64,000 bases of DNA, taken from assembly GCA_900542015.1 (NCBI GenBank), contig UQLY01000009.1, forward strand, positions 62,001-126,000, given 5' to 3'. Numbering within the stretch: position 1 is the stretch's first letter; every line of letters starts with the position of its first letter. The position numbers were made by a program, and so were the translations under genes. Source of the DNA: an uncultured Lachnospiraceae bacterium. GTDB lineage: Bacteria > Bacillota > Clostridia > Lachnospirales > Lachnospiraceae. The notes beneath the pieces were generated by a model. It had not been told where the DNA came from. It saw nothing but the letters and a program-made list of their open reading frames with translations, and did no database searches. Below are positions 16,532-25,246 of the stretch, one piece after another.

Positions 16532-18199
16532 TTATAATAAATAAGGTAACTGCAAATATGACGCATACTGTCCGCCGCAGCGGATCATATGCTCTCCCGA
16601 ATCATTGGCAAGTCCGAGACGTACATTTTTTTCCAAACTGTCTCTGTACTCATTCCCGATCCGAAGCACCAGTGTTTCTCCCGCTTCCCATTTCAGACCC
16701 ATCGGTCGTATGGGAATTTCCACCTCTGCCACTTCTTTGTTATTGAGGTATTCCGGTTCCCGAAAGCTGTGTACCGGGATCAGGTCCGTGGACAATACTT
16801 CATCTAACGCCCTTAAAGACACTCTCAGCCTTCCTTCAAAGCCTGTCAGGGGTTCCTGATAGCGGTTATGAGGCGTACAATCCCAGCGCACCAGGTTCCC
16901 TTCGGCGTCTTCCTTGCCGATTTCCACAAACAAATCCATGTCATGACATTGATTCGCTTCTACAAACAGCTTAATCTTGGGATAGCCGACAAATCTCGTT
17001 TCTTTTTCAAAGGTCATCCGAAACTCGACCGCAGCGTCCGGGTCCGCCCCGTTATAAGAGGCAACCGTTTCTTTACCCGGCGCCGGATGCAGTTTCCCGT
17101 CGGAAGCATCAAGGTAAAATCTGGTATAGATCGTATTTAGAGGAGGAAAGATATCCGATTCCAAATTTGTTTCGTCTTTCCCGCCGGGATTTAAAACCGC
17201 ATACCGCACCTTGGGCGTTTTTTCCCAATTGTTATCTGTTTCCTTTAAATATCTGTCAAAAAAGTCCATTAACTCTTTCTGATTTTCGGGCTTATAAAAG
17301 TCTACCCACTCATGGGTATTATGAATACGAAGCCATTTTTTCTCCGACCCGATCTGTCTGTATGCACGGAAAGTACCGCGGGTATGAATCGGGTTGGTAT
17401 AGCTGGCGACGATATACGCCGGTATCGTGATGTCCTGCAGCACGGCGCGTTTATCTTCCCAATAGGTATTCATCAGCGGATACTTTTCCGCCATGGACGG
17501 CATATCGTCCACCTGATTGTTGCTGTGCATCACGCTGACCGCCCGTCTCGGGAACGCCACATTAGCGATTCCTCCCTGCAGTATCGTTTCCCGGTATGCG
17601 TCCGTCTGCCCTTCCCAGGGTGCGATCGCTTTTAAGTGCGGGGGCTTCTGATCCGCCGCAAACCACTGGGCAATGGTCAGATAAGAATTGCCCGCCATTC
17701 CCACCTGTCCGCTGCACCAATCCCGAGCGGCAAGCCATTCAATATAGTCATAGATGTCCCTGCCTTCGGGTTTGCCCCAGTGAAAAATATTTCCTTCGGA
17801 CATATAGGCGCCTCTGGCGTCCGGATGCGCCACCGCATAGCCGTTGGCGCACCAGAGCGCAGGGTCCACGCCCTCTTCTTTTTGCAGATGGGACAAATCT
17901 CCTTCATTGTACGCCCAAGGGACGTCAATATTGGATTTCCCGTAAGGGCTCCAGGAAATGACGACCGGAAGCTTTTCTTCCGTTACCGGACGGTAAATGT
18001 CCGTGTAAATCGCCGTGCCGTCGCGCAGCACAACTTTAGTATCTCTTTCCCAGACCACGTCGCAGCTTAAAGCAACGTCGCCCTTTTCATGCTGATAGCC
18101 TTTGGGCAAAACAGTTACGGACGGACAAAATCCGTTGTAATTTCCCTCGGGATCGCTGATCGGACGGGGTTTGGTCCAAAGCTGTTTCCATTCACTCAT
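16532..18199 (-). CDS. CocE/NonD family hydrolase (S15 peptidase-like)
   Basis: 555 residues. Alpha/beta-hydrolase core with 'RDGTAIYTDIYRP', 'DARGAYMSEG', nucleophile 'GNSYLTIAQW' (Ser172) and a histidine in 'IHNTHEWVDFY', then the C-terminal jelly-roll domain typical of the X-Pro dipeptidyl-peptidase/cocaine-esterase family. Acts on acyl esters or amides. Its ATG overlaps the TIM-barrel stop codon by 4 nt, making it the last gene of the C-glycoside-type operon. It might remove acyl groups from decorated glycosides, but that is inference only. Confidence 0.87.
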   Translation of the reverse strand: MSEWKQLWTKPRPISDPEGNYNGFCPSVTVLPKGYQHEKGDVALSCDVVWERDTKVVLRDGTAIYTDIYRPVTEEKLPVVISWSPYGKSNIDVPWAYNEGDLSHLQKEEGVDPALWCANGYAVAHPDARGAYMSEGNIFHWGKPEGRDIYDYIEWLAARDWCSGQVGMAGNSYLTIAQWFAADQKPPHLKAIAPWEGQTDAYRETILQGGIANVAFPRRAVSVMHSNNQVDDMPSMAEKYPLMNTYWEDKRAVLQDITIPAYIVASYTNPIHTRGTFRAYRQIGSEKKWLRIHNTHEWVDFYKPENQKELMDFFDRYLKETDNNWEKTPKVRYAVLNPGGKDETNLESDIFPPLNTIYTRFYLDASDGKLHPAPGKETVASYNGADPDAAVEFRMTFEKETRFVGYPKIKLFVEANQCHDMDLFVEIGKEDAEGNLVRWDCTPHNRYQEPLTGFEGRLRVSLRALDEVLSTDLIPVHSFREPEYLNNKEVAEVEIPIRPMGLKWEAGETLVLRIGNEYRDSLEKNVRLGLANDSGEHMIRCGGQYASYLQLPYLL

Positions 18200-19164
18200 T
18201 CATCGTCCTCCTTTAACAGGCGGTTCAACAATGTAACATACCGTTTCAGCTGTTCCATCGCCGCTTCGTCCCAGCCTTCATACTCGCTGGCGATATAGCC
18301 CTTAAAGCCCAGCTCCTTTACCATGGGGATGATCTCCTCGTAGGGGATGCAGGGGTTGTGGCAGTTTTCATCCAGATAGTGGAATTTGCCGTGAATATAA
18401 GGCGCATAGGGAATCAGTTTTTTCAAATCCTCCAGCTTTGCCGGGGACTGGTAATGTTCTACAATGTCATAAATTACTTTCTGCTCGTACTCCGTAAAAT
18501 CGTCCGTCGCGATAATTTCCTCTGCGGACAGCCTCTGTTTATTCAGCTCAACAACCGCATCCAGCTTGTCCTTTCTAAAGCCGTTGTTGAGATAATTTTC
18601 AATCATCTGTTTATGCGGCGCGTACTGGAAAATGGAAAAATCGGGTACGACCCCGAGATAGCCTTCGCTTTCGGGTTCCGCCATAATGGCGAGATATTCT
18701 TTCCAGACCGGCACGTCGGGATGATGGGGCGCGTGCATTTCAATGCAAAGCTTCATATCCAACTGTTTGCAGAAAGGCAGCATGGCGCGGAAGTTTTTGG
18801 GCTTGATCGCATGTTGGGTACGCACCAGGTCCGCTCCCGCCTTCTTTGCAAGGATCAGGTCGCGCCTTGTGTGCTCGCAGATTTCCTCGTCCGTCAAGTC
18901 TCTTCCCGGATGCAGCCCCATATCGATATAGGCACTCCAGGAAACCAGATGCAGCTGATATTTGTCCAAAAGCTCCCTGAAATGCGCGATCCACTCGTCG
19001 GAAATATTAGGATATTCCGGCGCCATCTGCGCCACTACGATTTCGATGCCTTCATAGCCCATATCATGAGCCGTTTTCAACAGCTCCTCCAGGTTCATCA
19101 ATTTCAAATCATAAAAATAGGTAAAACTATAAATGGAAACTCCAATCTTGATATCATTACTCAT
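18196..19164 (-). CDS. TIM-barrel isomerase-like protein, probable C-glycoside deglycosidase alpha subunit
   Basis: 322 residues of the sugar phosphate isomerase/epimerase (xylose-isomerase-like) fold. Probable metal ligands are E142 ('IEMHAPHHP'), D175 ('VVPDFSIF'), H258 ('YIHGKFHYL') and E294 or E296 ('SEYEGW'). C-glycoside deglycosidases (DgpB/DgpC, DfgA/DfgB) are heteromers of a Mn-binding TIM-barrel alpha subunit and a small DUF6379 beta subunit, which cleave the C-C bond of 3''-oxo-C-glucosides. Here the DUF6379 gene lies immediately upstream (gap 21 nt). The TIM-barrel call is firm; the alpha-subunit role rests on this pairing and fold. Confidence 0.72.
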   Translation of the reverse strand: MSNDIKIGVSIYSFTYFYDLKLMNLEELLKTAHDMGYEGIEIVVAQMAPEYPNISDEWIAHFRELLDKYQLHLVSWSAYIDMGLHPGRDLTDEEICEHTRRDLILAKKAGADLVRTQHAIKPKNFRAMLPFCKQLDMKLCIEMHAPHHPDVPVWKEYLAIMAEPESEGYLGVVPDFSIFQYAPHKQMIENYLNNGFRKDKLDAVVELNKQRLSAEEIIATDDFTEYEQKVIYDIVEHYQSPAKLEDLKKLIPYAPYIHGKFHYLDENCHNPCIPYEEIIPMVKELGFKGYIASEYEGWDEAAMEQLKRYVTLLNRLLKEDDE

Positions 19165-19185
19165 ACTTTCACCGCCTCTCTTTCT

Positions 19186-19614
19186 CTACTCTACCGTCAA
19201 TTCCTTGGTACATTCCGAGATTTCCACACCGTAATCTCCGTTATAGCCCGTATAAGGGATGCGATGCTGCATATGCGCTTTCACGGAATGCACGCTGCCT
19301 TTTTCCAGACCCTTGTAATTGACGATCCTGATCACAGCGTCATCGGTAATGTGCCAGTATTCCGCAAAGAGTCCGCTCAATTCCGAAAGCAGGAACTGTT
19401 TTCCGTTTAAGTGAAATTCCACCGAAGAATCAGGCACTCTTTCTCCGTCAACTTCAAAATATAATTCTTCAATACAGCTTAAATAAGTGCCCCTGTAGGT
19501 GGGATAGTGAAGTTTAAATTCATACCCGTAGGTAATGCCTTCTACTGCCACGTTCTGAATCGGCAGATCGCAGACCATATAAATATCCCACTGTGCAAAT
19601 TGTGAAAAAAACAT
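19186..19614 (-). CDS. DUF6379 protein, C-glycoside deglycosidase beta subunit
   Basis: 142 residues, small all-beta-type protein with no signal peptide. The 'VAVEGITYGYEFKLHYPTYR' and 'LYFEVDGERVPD' segments and the C-terminal 'MQHRIPYTGYNGDYGVEIS' are what I know from the DUF6379/C-glycoside deglycosidase beta family. In the characterised complexes this subunit completes the active site of the TIM-barrel alpha subunit. It sits between two TIM-barrel genes in one operon, with strong ribosome sites, which fits an alpha-beta complex. The exact C-glycoside (flavone, isoflavone, anthrone or other) cannot be told. Confidence 0.75.
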   Translation of the reverse strand: MFFSQFAQWDIYMVCDLPIQNVAVEGITYGYEFKLHYPTYRGTYLSCIEELYFEVDGERVPDSSVEFHLNGKQFLLSELSGLFAEYWHITDDAVIRIVNYKGLEKGSVHSVKAHMQHRIPYTGYNGDYGVEISECTKELTVE

Positions 19615-19626
19615 ACCTTATACCTC

Positions 19627-20544
19627 CTAACCGATTATGAAATTATCTATGTAACGTTTGGAAAGGATCAGGGAATTATATACATCCTCCCTAGACTTCT
19701 CAAACGCCTTATCTTCTATTTCCAGACAGATATATCCGTCATATCCGATATCCGTCAGCGCGCTGATGTATTTACCCCAGTCCACATCGCCCAGCCCGGG
19801 CAGCTTGGGGGACATATATTCCAACGGATACGCCATGGTGCCCACCGCCTTGAGCTTTTCGGGATACATCTTGATATCCTTGATGTGCACATGGAAAATT
19901 TTGTCCTGATACCGGTAAATCGGCTGGATATAATCCATCATCTGCCATACGAAATGGGACGGATCATAATTGATTCCCAGATTTTCATCCGAAAGAATTT
20001 CAAAAATTTTGTCCCAGTTAGCCGGGCTGGTAAACAGGTTCTGCCCGCCGGGCCATTGTTCCTCTCCAAAGAGCATCGGGCAGTTTTCAATGGCAATTTT
20101 TACCTTTTGCTCCCCTGCTTCCTTTAAAATATCGGGCCACACCTCTTTGACCACTTTTAAATTCTCCTCTACCGTCGCGTCCTGCACTCTGCCGATAAAG
20201 GTTGTGACCATGTTGACTCCCAGTTTTGCCGATGCTTTGATCACCTTCTTTAAATGTGCGATAATCTCGGCGCGTTTTTCAGGGTCCTTATCCAGCGTAT
20301 TCGGATAATAGGCGAGGGAAGAAATCTCAACGCCTTTTTCGGCACAGTAAGCTTTGATTTCTTTTACCCTTTGATCGTCAAGCGCATCCACATCAATATG
20401 GGTCACTCCCGCATAACGCCGCTCCGCTTTTCCCCTGGGCCAGCACGCCACCTCAATACATTTAAATCCGTGTTCCGATGCAAAGTCGACCACCTCTTCA
20501 AAACTGTCATCCTGCAAAATTGCAGTCACAAATCCCAATTTCAT
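19627..20544 (-). CDS. Sugar phosphate isomerase/epimerase family TIM-barrel protein
   Basis: 305 residues. Metal-ligand pattern: E153 ('IAIENCPM'), D194 ('NYDPSHFVW'), H220 ('FHVHIKD') and E275 ('CLEIED'), all as in the xylose-isomerase-like superfamily. It resembles IolE/IolH-type and 3-keto-sugar-processing enzymes more than phosphosugar enzymes. In the operon it lies between the Gfo/Idh/MocA oxidoreductase and the DUF6379 gene (gap 12 nt), so it may isomerise or hydrate the released 3-keto sugar, or be the alpha partner of the beta subunit instead of the next gene. Confidence 0.85.
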   Translation of the reverse strand: MKLGFVTAILQDDSFEEVVDFASEHGFKCIEVACWPRGKAERRYAGVTHIDVDALDDQRVKEIKAYCAEKGVEISSLAYYPNTLDKDPEKRAEIIAHLKKVIKASAKLGVNMVTTFIGRVQDATVEENLKVVKEVWPDILKEAGEQKVKIAIENCPMLFGEEQWPGGQNLFTSPANWDKIFEILSDENLGINYDPSHFVWQMMDYIQPIYRYQDKIFHVHIKDIKMYPEKLKAVGTMAYPLEYMSPKLPGLGDVDWGKYISALTDIGYDGYICLEIEDKAFEKSREDVYNSLILSKRYIDNFIIG

Positions 20545-20587
20545 TTCCCATCACCTCTCCTTTTTATTTTTTCCGACCGACCAGGTG

Positions 20588-21724
20588 TCAGCCTTCGTCT
20601 ACCTCTACCCAGGCTTTCTTGCATGCGCTTTCAAAAACGCATTCGCAAAGCACCATTTCCCGGAGCCCGTCCCGAAGTTTTGCATAATCGTACTCTCCTT
20701 CGCGGTCAAAGCTGTCATAAAACTGCCGGAATACATTTTTAAACGCATCGGGAAAGCCTTCGATATGACCGGAAGGATAGGACGAAAGCGCCGCGGCTTC
20801 CGGATGCAGCAGGGATGCGTCCTTTGTCAACAGCTCGTTAGGCTGATCCCTGTGTCCGATCCACAAATCGTTCAGATTTTCGGAAGTCCAGTAAAGGGAC
20901 TTTTTGCTCCCCGCAATGCTTAATGTCGTTGTATTTTTCTTTCCCGCAAATACCATGGAAACAATCGCCGTACCAACGGCTCCGCCTTCCAGCTCAAACA
21001 TAATAACCGCTTCATCTTCGGTATCGATGGGGATTTCCTCATATTCCGTATCTGTTAAGGTTTGGAAGGTTTCCACCTTTTTCTTCGGCTTTTTGCGTAC
21101 CGGGAAAACCGTTCTGAAATCCGCATTGACTCTTTTGATCTTTTCTCCGGTCACAAATTCCACAAGGTCCATCCAATGGGAACCGATATCGGCGATTGCC
21201 CTGGTCTTGCCGACCTGTCCTTTTTCCAGTCTCCAACTGTAATCCGTATCTTTCATCAGCCAGTCCTGTATGTATTCGCCGTGGACGGAAAACAGATCTC
21301 CCACTTCCCCCGCCTTTATCATCTGGTGCATCTCGTTGGGAATGGGATAGAGCCGGTTATGGAAGTTTACCGCTCCCACAACTTTCTTTTCCTCCGCCAG
21401 GCTTACCAGCTCTTTCGCCTGCTCCACCGTAGTCGTAAAAGGTTTCTCACAGATAAAATTAACTCCTCGTTCAATTGCGTATTTTGCAATGTCATAATGC
21501 GTATGGTTGGGGGTGCAGATATGAATTGCATCCGGCTTTACTTCATCGATCATTTTCTTATAATCGCTGTACGCCCTTTCAATGTGCATATCCGCAGCTT
21601 TCTTTTCCGCGTCTATGGCGTCGCACAAAGCTGCGACTTCCACATTGCCCAGCCTGCGAAGCATCTCCACATGCACCGCGCCGATAAACCCCGCGCCGAT
21701 AACCGCTGCTTTATACTTCTTCAT
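20588..21724 (-). CDS. Gfo/Idh/MocA family NAD(P)-dependent oxidoreductase
   Basis: 378 residues. Rossmann motif GAGFIG (10-15), the catalytic lysine in 'CEKPFTTT' (K94) and the 'DIGSHWMDLVE' histidine (H183) are all present, so it should be active. Family members oxidise sugar hydroxyls. In C-glycoside breakdown, a member (DgpA in strain PUE) oxidises C3 of the glucose moiety before C-C cleavage, and this gene stands in the same operon as the candidate deglycosidase. Sugar or inositol dehydrogenase are alternatives. Confidence 0.9.
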   Translation of the reverse strand: MKKYKAAVIGAGFIGAVHVEMLRRLGNVEVAALCDAIDAEKKAADMHIERAYSDYKKMIDEVKPDAIHICTPNHTHYDIAKYAIERGVNFICEKPFTTTVEQAKELVSLAEEKKVVGAVNFHNRLYPIPNEMHQMIKAGEVGDLFSVHGEYIQDWLMKDTDYSWRLEKGQVGKTRAIADIGSHWMDLVEFVTGEKIKRVNADFRTVFPVRKKPKKKVETFQTLTDTEYEEIPIDTEDEAVIMFELEGGAVGTAIVSMVFAGKKNTTTLSIAGSKKSLYWTSENLNDLWIGHRDQPNELLTKDASLLHPEAAALSSYPSGHIEGFPDAFKNVFRQFYDSFDREGEYDYAKLRDGLREMVLCECVFESACKKAWVEVDEG

Positions 21725-21740
21725 CTGACTTCACTCCTTT

Positions 21741-22625
21741 CTAATAAGGATTTTTTCTTTCCCACTCCTGTTGGGTGGTATTTCCGGGCTGTACCATTAC
21801 TTCAATCTTATTTCCTTCGGGGCAGATCATCCATATGATTTCGCAACGGTCCAGTCCCATATTTCCTTCCGCCGTATCGTCGGCGGGCACCTGCACGTCT
21901 TTCATAAAGGGCTGGGGACAACAATATACGCCGTTTGCGCCCCAAGCCTTGACCGTATCCGTAACCTTATAAATCTGTAATGCGAAATGTCCCAGCAGAT
22001 CGTCGTCATAGGTCTTTACGGAAGCGGGCGCCTTTAAAAGCTCCACATATTGTCCGCTTTCTCCCACGGTTAAAACCACGGAGTCCTCCGTTTTTTCCTT
22101 TACCTCGAAGCACATGCACGTCAAATGTTTTTCCATCCGGTCCAAATCGTTGACATATAAGGAAATGCCCGCAAGGGAATTGAAAAGCCTGTTTTTTGCC
22201 GACGCATGTCCCTTTCTTTCCACCAGGCGGATCTTTGCCCCGTCGGGATCGGTAATATATCCGTCCGTTACGGCGACGCCTCTTTTCTCAAGCTCTGCGA
22301 CGGTCGTTTCCAGATGATCGCAGCCCAGTCCGTAAGACTGAAACGGGGTGTCTTTATGGGACGGGATCAGCTCCCTTTTAAATTCCGGCGGATTGATGGC
22401 GCCGTTAAACATTTCCAGATATTCCTCCGGCGCGATCCTTAAATAGGTCAGCCATTGCACGCTGTCGCCTTCATTATGCTCCCCGAGCTCTAACATATCC
22501 TTAAACTGTCCCACGTTCAGCTCGAACATCTGCTCAAATCCCAATTTGTTGCAATAGAAATCCAAAGCCTTTTCATAGTCGTTTTCCTGTAACGAAACGT
22601 GAAATAAATTTTTGATTACTCCCAT
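21741..22625 (-). CDS. VOC superfamily protein with two glyoxalase-like halves
   Basis: 294 residues. Two tandem vicinal-oxygen-chelate halves: residues 5-135 ('NLFHVSLQENDYEKALDFYC' to 'DPDGAKIRLVE') and 148-285 ('LAGISLYVNDLDRMEKHLTC' to 'CPEGNKIEVMV'). The family includes glyoxalases, ring-cleavage dioxygenases and epimerases that bind a divalent metal. Its place next to the oxidoreductase suggests work on the oxidised sugar or on the aromatic aglycone. Function unknown. Confidence 0.82.
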   Translation of the reverse strand: MGVIKNLFHVSLQENDYEKALDFYCNKLGFEQMFELNVGQFKDMLELGEHNEGDSVQWLTYLRIAPEEYLEMFNGAINPPEFKRELIPSHKDTPFQSYGLGCDHLETTVAELEKRGVAVTDGYITDPDGAKIRLVERKGHASAKNRLFNSLAGISLYVNDLDRMEKHLTCMCFEVKEKTEDSVVLTVGESGQYVELLKAPASVKTYDDDLLGHFALQIYKVTDTVKAWGANGVYCCPQPFMKDVQVPADDTAEGNMGLDRCEIIWMICPEGNKIEVMVQPGNTTQQEWERKNPY

Positions 22626-22650
22626 TTTGTTCTCCTTTCCTTCCGCACGC

Positions 22651-23649
22651 TTACGCTTCCTGTGCGATCTTGCGGACGCGGATCTTGTCTAACAGTCTGG
22701 AACCCTGACGGTCAAGAATGATCGCAACGATGATAACAAGACCTTTTGCGATTTTCTGCCAGTTGGAATCCACTCCCAGAAGGTTTAAGGAGTTGGAAAT
22801 AACCTGGATCAGCAGACATCCGATCAGGGTACCGAATACGTTTGCTTTACCGCCTTCCATCGGGGTGCCGCCGATAACAACCGCCGCAACCGCATCCAGT
22901 TCCATTCCGGCTCCCGCCGTGGTCTGCGCGCTTGCCGTACGTCCTGTCAGAAGCAGAGCCGCTATGCCGACGCAGACGCCGGTAATAATATATACGGAAT
23001 ACATGATTTTTCTGGTAGGAATACCGCACACTCTCGCCGCCTTACTGTTGCCGCCCACCGCGAGGGCATATCTTCCGAATTTGGTCTTTTGTACCACAAC
23101 CGCCATAATGATGACCAGAATGACCATGACCAGTACCGGGAACGGAATGCCAAACACTTCTCCGGTTCCGAAGAACAAATACCAGTCCGGCAGCCCCGAA
23201 ATACTTTTTGCATGGCACAAAAGCAGGTTGACGCCCTGATACACCATTCCCATCGCAAGCGTCACGATAAACGGCGCCAGATTAAACATGGAGGTGATAA
23301 AAGCGTTTAAAAATCCGCAAAAGCCGCCGATGACCAGCGCCGCCAGAATGACCACCGGCGCGCTGACGCCGGATACCGACATCATTGCAGTCGCAATACC
23401 GATCATACCCAGCATATAACCTACGGACAAATCGATCATGCCCGAAGACAATACCAGGGTAAATCCAAGGGAAAGGGTACAGGTCGTACAAATCTGCCTC
23501 AAAATATTGCTCAGATTTCTGCTGGTAAAGAAATCATCGGTCAGGCAGCAGACGACTACAACAAAAATAATCAAAATTACCAGCGCTTTATTATTCATCA
23601 ATACCTGGACGAGCTTTTCGCTGTCCATCTTCTTTTTACTCTTACTCAT
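22651..23649 (-). CDS. Ribose-type (RbsC-like) ABC transporter permease
   Basis: 332 residues with 8-10 membrane segments of the BPD_transp_2 family. Conserved 'LSSGMIDLSVGYMLGM', 'AVGGNSKAARVCGIPTRKIM' and 'VIGGTPMEGGKANVFGTLIG' are typical of carbohydrate-uptake (CUT2) permeases. Follows the ATPase gene closely. As a single permease gene, it presumably forms a homodimer. Likely imports the glycoside or its sugar for this catabolic operon. Confidence 0.93.
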   Translation of the reverse strand: MSKSKKKMDSEKLVQVLMNNKALVILIIFVVVVCCLTDDFFTSRNLSNILRQICTTCTLSLGFTLVLSSGMIDLSVGYMLGMIGIATAMMSVSGVSAPVVILAALVIGGFCGFLNAFITSMFNLAPFIVTLAMGMVYQGVNLLLCHAKSISGLPDWYLFFGTGEVFGIPFPVLVMVILVIIMAVVVQKTKFGRYALAVGGNSKAARVCGIPTRKIMYSVYIITGVCVGIAALLLTGRTASAQTTAGAGMELDAVAAVVIGGTPMEGGKANVFGTLIGCLLIQVISNSLNLLGVDSNWQKIAKGLVIIVAIILDRQGSRLLDKIRVRKIAQEA

Positions 23650-23664
23650 CTGAAAGCTCCTCTC

Positions 23665-25158
23665 TTATCCTAACGCGTGTTTCCCCAGCAATTCCTGGGT
23701 AGCTTCTTCTTTCGCGCACTCAGCCACGATCCTGCCGTTTCTGACCACAAAGATGCGGTCTGACATTCCCAGTATTTCCTGCATTTCGGAAGACACCAGG
23801 ATAATCGCCATTCCCTGTTTGGCAAGCTCTCCGATAATGGAATAGATCTCGCTTTTCGCTCCCACGTCGATTCCTCTGGTGGGTTCGTCCAGGATCAGCA
23901 CTTTCGGCTCCGTCATCAGCCAGCGTCCGATAATCGCCTTTTGCTGGTTGCCTCCCGACAAAGACGTGATCAGCATATCTTTATTTGCCACCTTTACCGT
24001 CATATCCTTGATCATTTTGGAGACGGCTTTATTTTCCTTCTCTTTCCTGATCAAGCCTATTTTCGTGCAGAATTTCTGTAACGCCGCTAAGGACATGTTG
24101 TCCTTGACCGAAGCCGTCCCTATGATGCCATAGTCCCGGCGGTCTTCCGTAACCATTGCCATACCCAGATTCACGGCGTCCTTGGGCGAATGAATATCCA
24201 CTTTTTTCCCGTCCAGAAAGACCTCTCCGGAAAAGATTTTATCAATTCCGAAAATCCCTCTCATAATCTCGCTTCTGCCGGCTCCCACCAGCCCGGAAAA
24301 TCCTACGATCTCCCCTTCCTTTACCTGAAAAGAAACCTCCTGGTAATCCGGTCCGCACAGATCCTTTACCTCAAAGATTACCTTTCCTTTTTGCGACTCG
24401 ATAACGGGATACTGCTCCGTCAGTTCTCTTCCGATGATCATATGGATCAATTCGTCCTTGGAAGTATTCTTGCAATCCCTTGTGCCGATATAGTGTCCGT
24501 CCCTGTATACGGAAACTCTGTCGCAGATCAGCAAAAGCTCTTCAATCTTGTGGGTAATAAAGATAATCGCCGTTCCTTCCTCTTTCAGCTTACGAATAAT
24601 TTCAAACAAGATATTGACTTCTTTATCAGAAAGGGAAGAGGTAGGCTCATCCATGATAATAATATCCGAATCGCAGGATACGGCTCTTGCCAGTTCCACA
24701 AGCTGGCACTGTGCCACGGTCAGATTTCCCACCAGATCATCAGGATTGATATCTATTTTCAACCGGTCTTTCAGCAACTTCCGGGTTTCTTCCGTCCTTG
24801 CCTTCGCGCTGATCAGAAAGCCCTTCATAAAGCGGTCCTCTCTGTGGAGCCATATATTTTCGGCGACGGTAAGCGTGGGAATGAGACTGATCTCCTGATG
24901 AATCATGGATATTCCGGATGCAATCGCCTCTGCCGGGGACTTGAAATGCACTTCCTTTCCTTTTAATATGATCGTGCCCTCATCCTTTTGCAGATCTCCC
25001 AAAATAACATTCATCAGTGTGGATTTGCCGGCGCCGTTCTCCCCGATGACCGAGTGGACCTCGCCTCTTTTTACTTCTAAATCCACCTTATCCAGTGCCT
25101 TAACACCCAAAAAGCTTTTGGAAAGCTGTCTGACTTCCAATACTGTCTCTTGCTGCAT
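23665..25158 (-). CDS. Ribose-type (RbsA-like) ABC transporter ATPase, two domains
   Basis: About 497 residues with two fused ATP-binding cassettes. The N-terminal domain has Walker A GENGAGKST (39-47) and Walker B 'IIIMDEPTSSLS'. The C-terminal domain has the usual degenerate Walker A 'GLVGAGRSE', a good 'LSGGNQQKA' signature and 'VLILDEPTRGIDVG'. I chose the ATG at 25158 (MQQETVLEV) because AAGGAGG lies just before it; the in-frame start at 25206 lies in the hairpin region and lacks a site. It energises the permease encoded 15 nt downstream. Confidence 0.94.
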   Translation of the reverse strand: MQQETVLEVRQLSKSFLGVKALDKVDLEVKRGEVHSVIGENGAGKSTLMNVILGDLQKDEGTIILKGKEVHFKSPAEAIASGISMIHQEISLIPTLTVAENIWLHREDRFMKGFLISAKARTEETRKLLKDRLKIDINPDDLVGNLTVAQCQLVELARAVSCDSDIIIMDEPTSSLSDKEVNILFEIIRKLKEEGTAIIFITHKIEELLLICDRVSVYRDGHYIGTRDCKNTSKDELIHMIIGRELTEQYPVIESQKGKVIFEVKDLCGPDYQEVSFQVKEGEIVGFSGLVGAGRSEIMRGIFGIDKIFSGEVFLDGKKVDIHSPKDAVNLGMAMVTEDRRDYGIIGTASVKDNMSLAALQKFCTKIGLIRKEKENKAVSKMIKDMTVKVANKDMLITSLSGGNQQKAIIGRWLMTEPKVLILDEPTRGIDVGAKSEIYSIIGELAKQGMAIILVSSEMQEILGMSDRIFVVRNGRIVAECAKEEATQELLGKHALG

Positions 25159-25181
25159 TGCTTTCCTCCTTTCTGATAAAT

Positions 25182-25220
25182 GGCGGGAAGCTGCGGTTAT
25201 TCGCAACCGGGCTTCCCGCC
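25182..25220. terminator. Intercistronic hairpin between binding-protein and ATPase genes
   Basis: A perfect 10-bp inverted repeat, GGCGGGAAGC (25182-25191) and GCTTCCCGCC (25211-25220), lies between the binding-protein stop and the ATPase start. No long T-run follows, so it is more likely an mRNA-stabilising or partial termination hairpin that raises binding-protein expression over the transporter genes. Confidence 0.7.
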
Positions 25221-25246
25221 GGTTTATTCCTTATGGATTACTGTTT

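Noticed and set aside
18358..19410. A 350-codon open frame on the plus strand opposite the TIM-barrel and DUF6379 genes.
   Set aside because: Antisense shadow of two well-supported genes; it crosses their boundary and has no recognisable domain.
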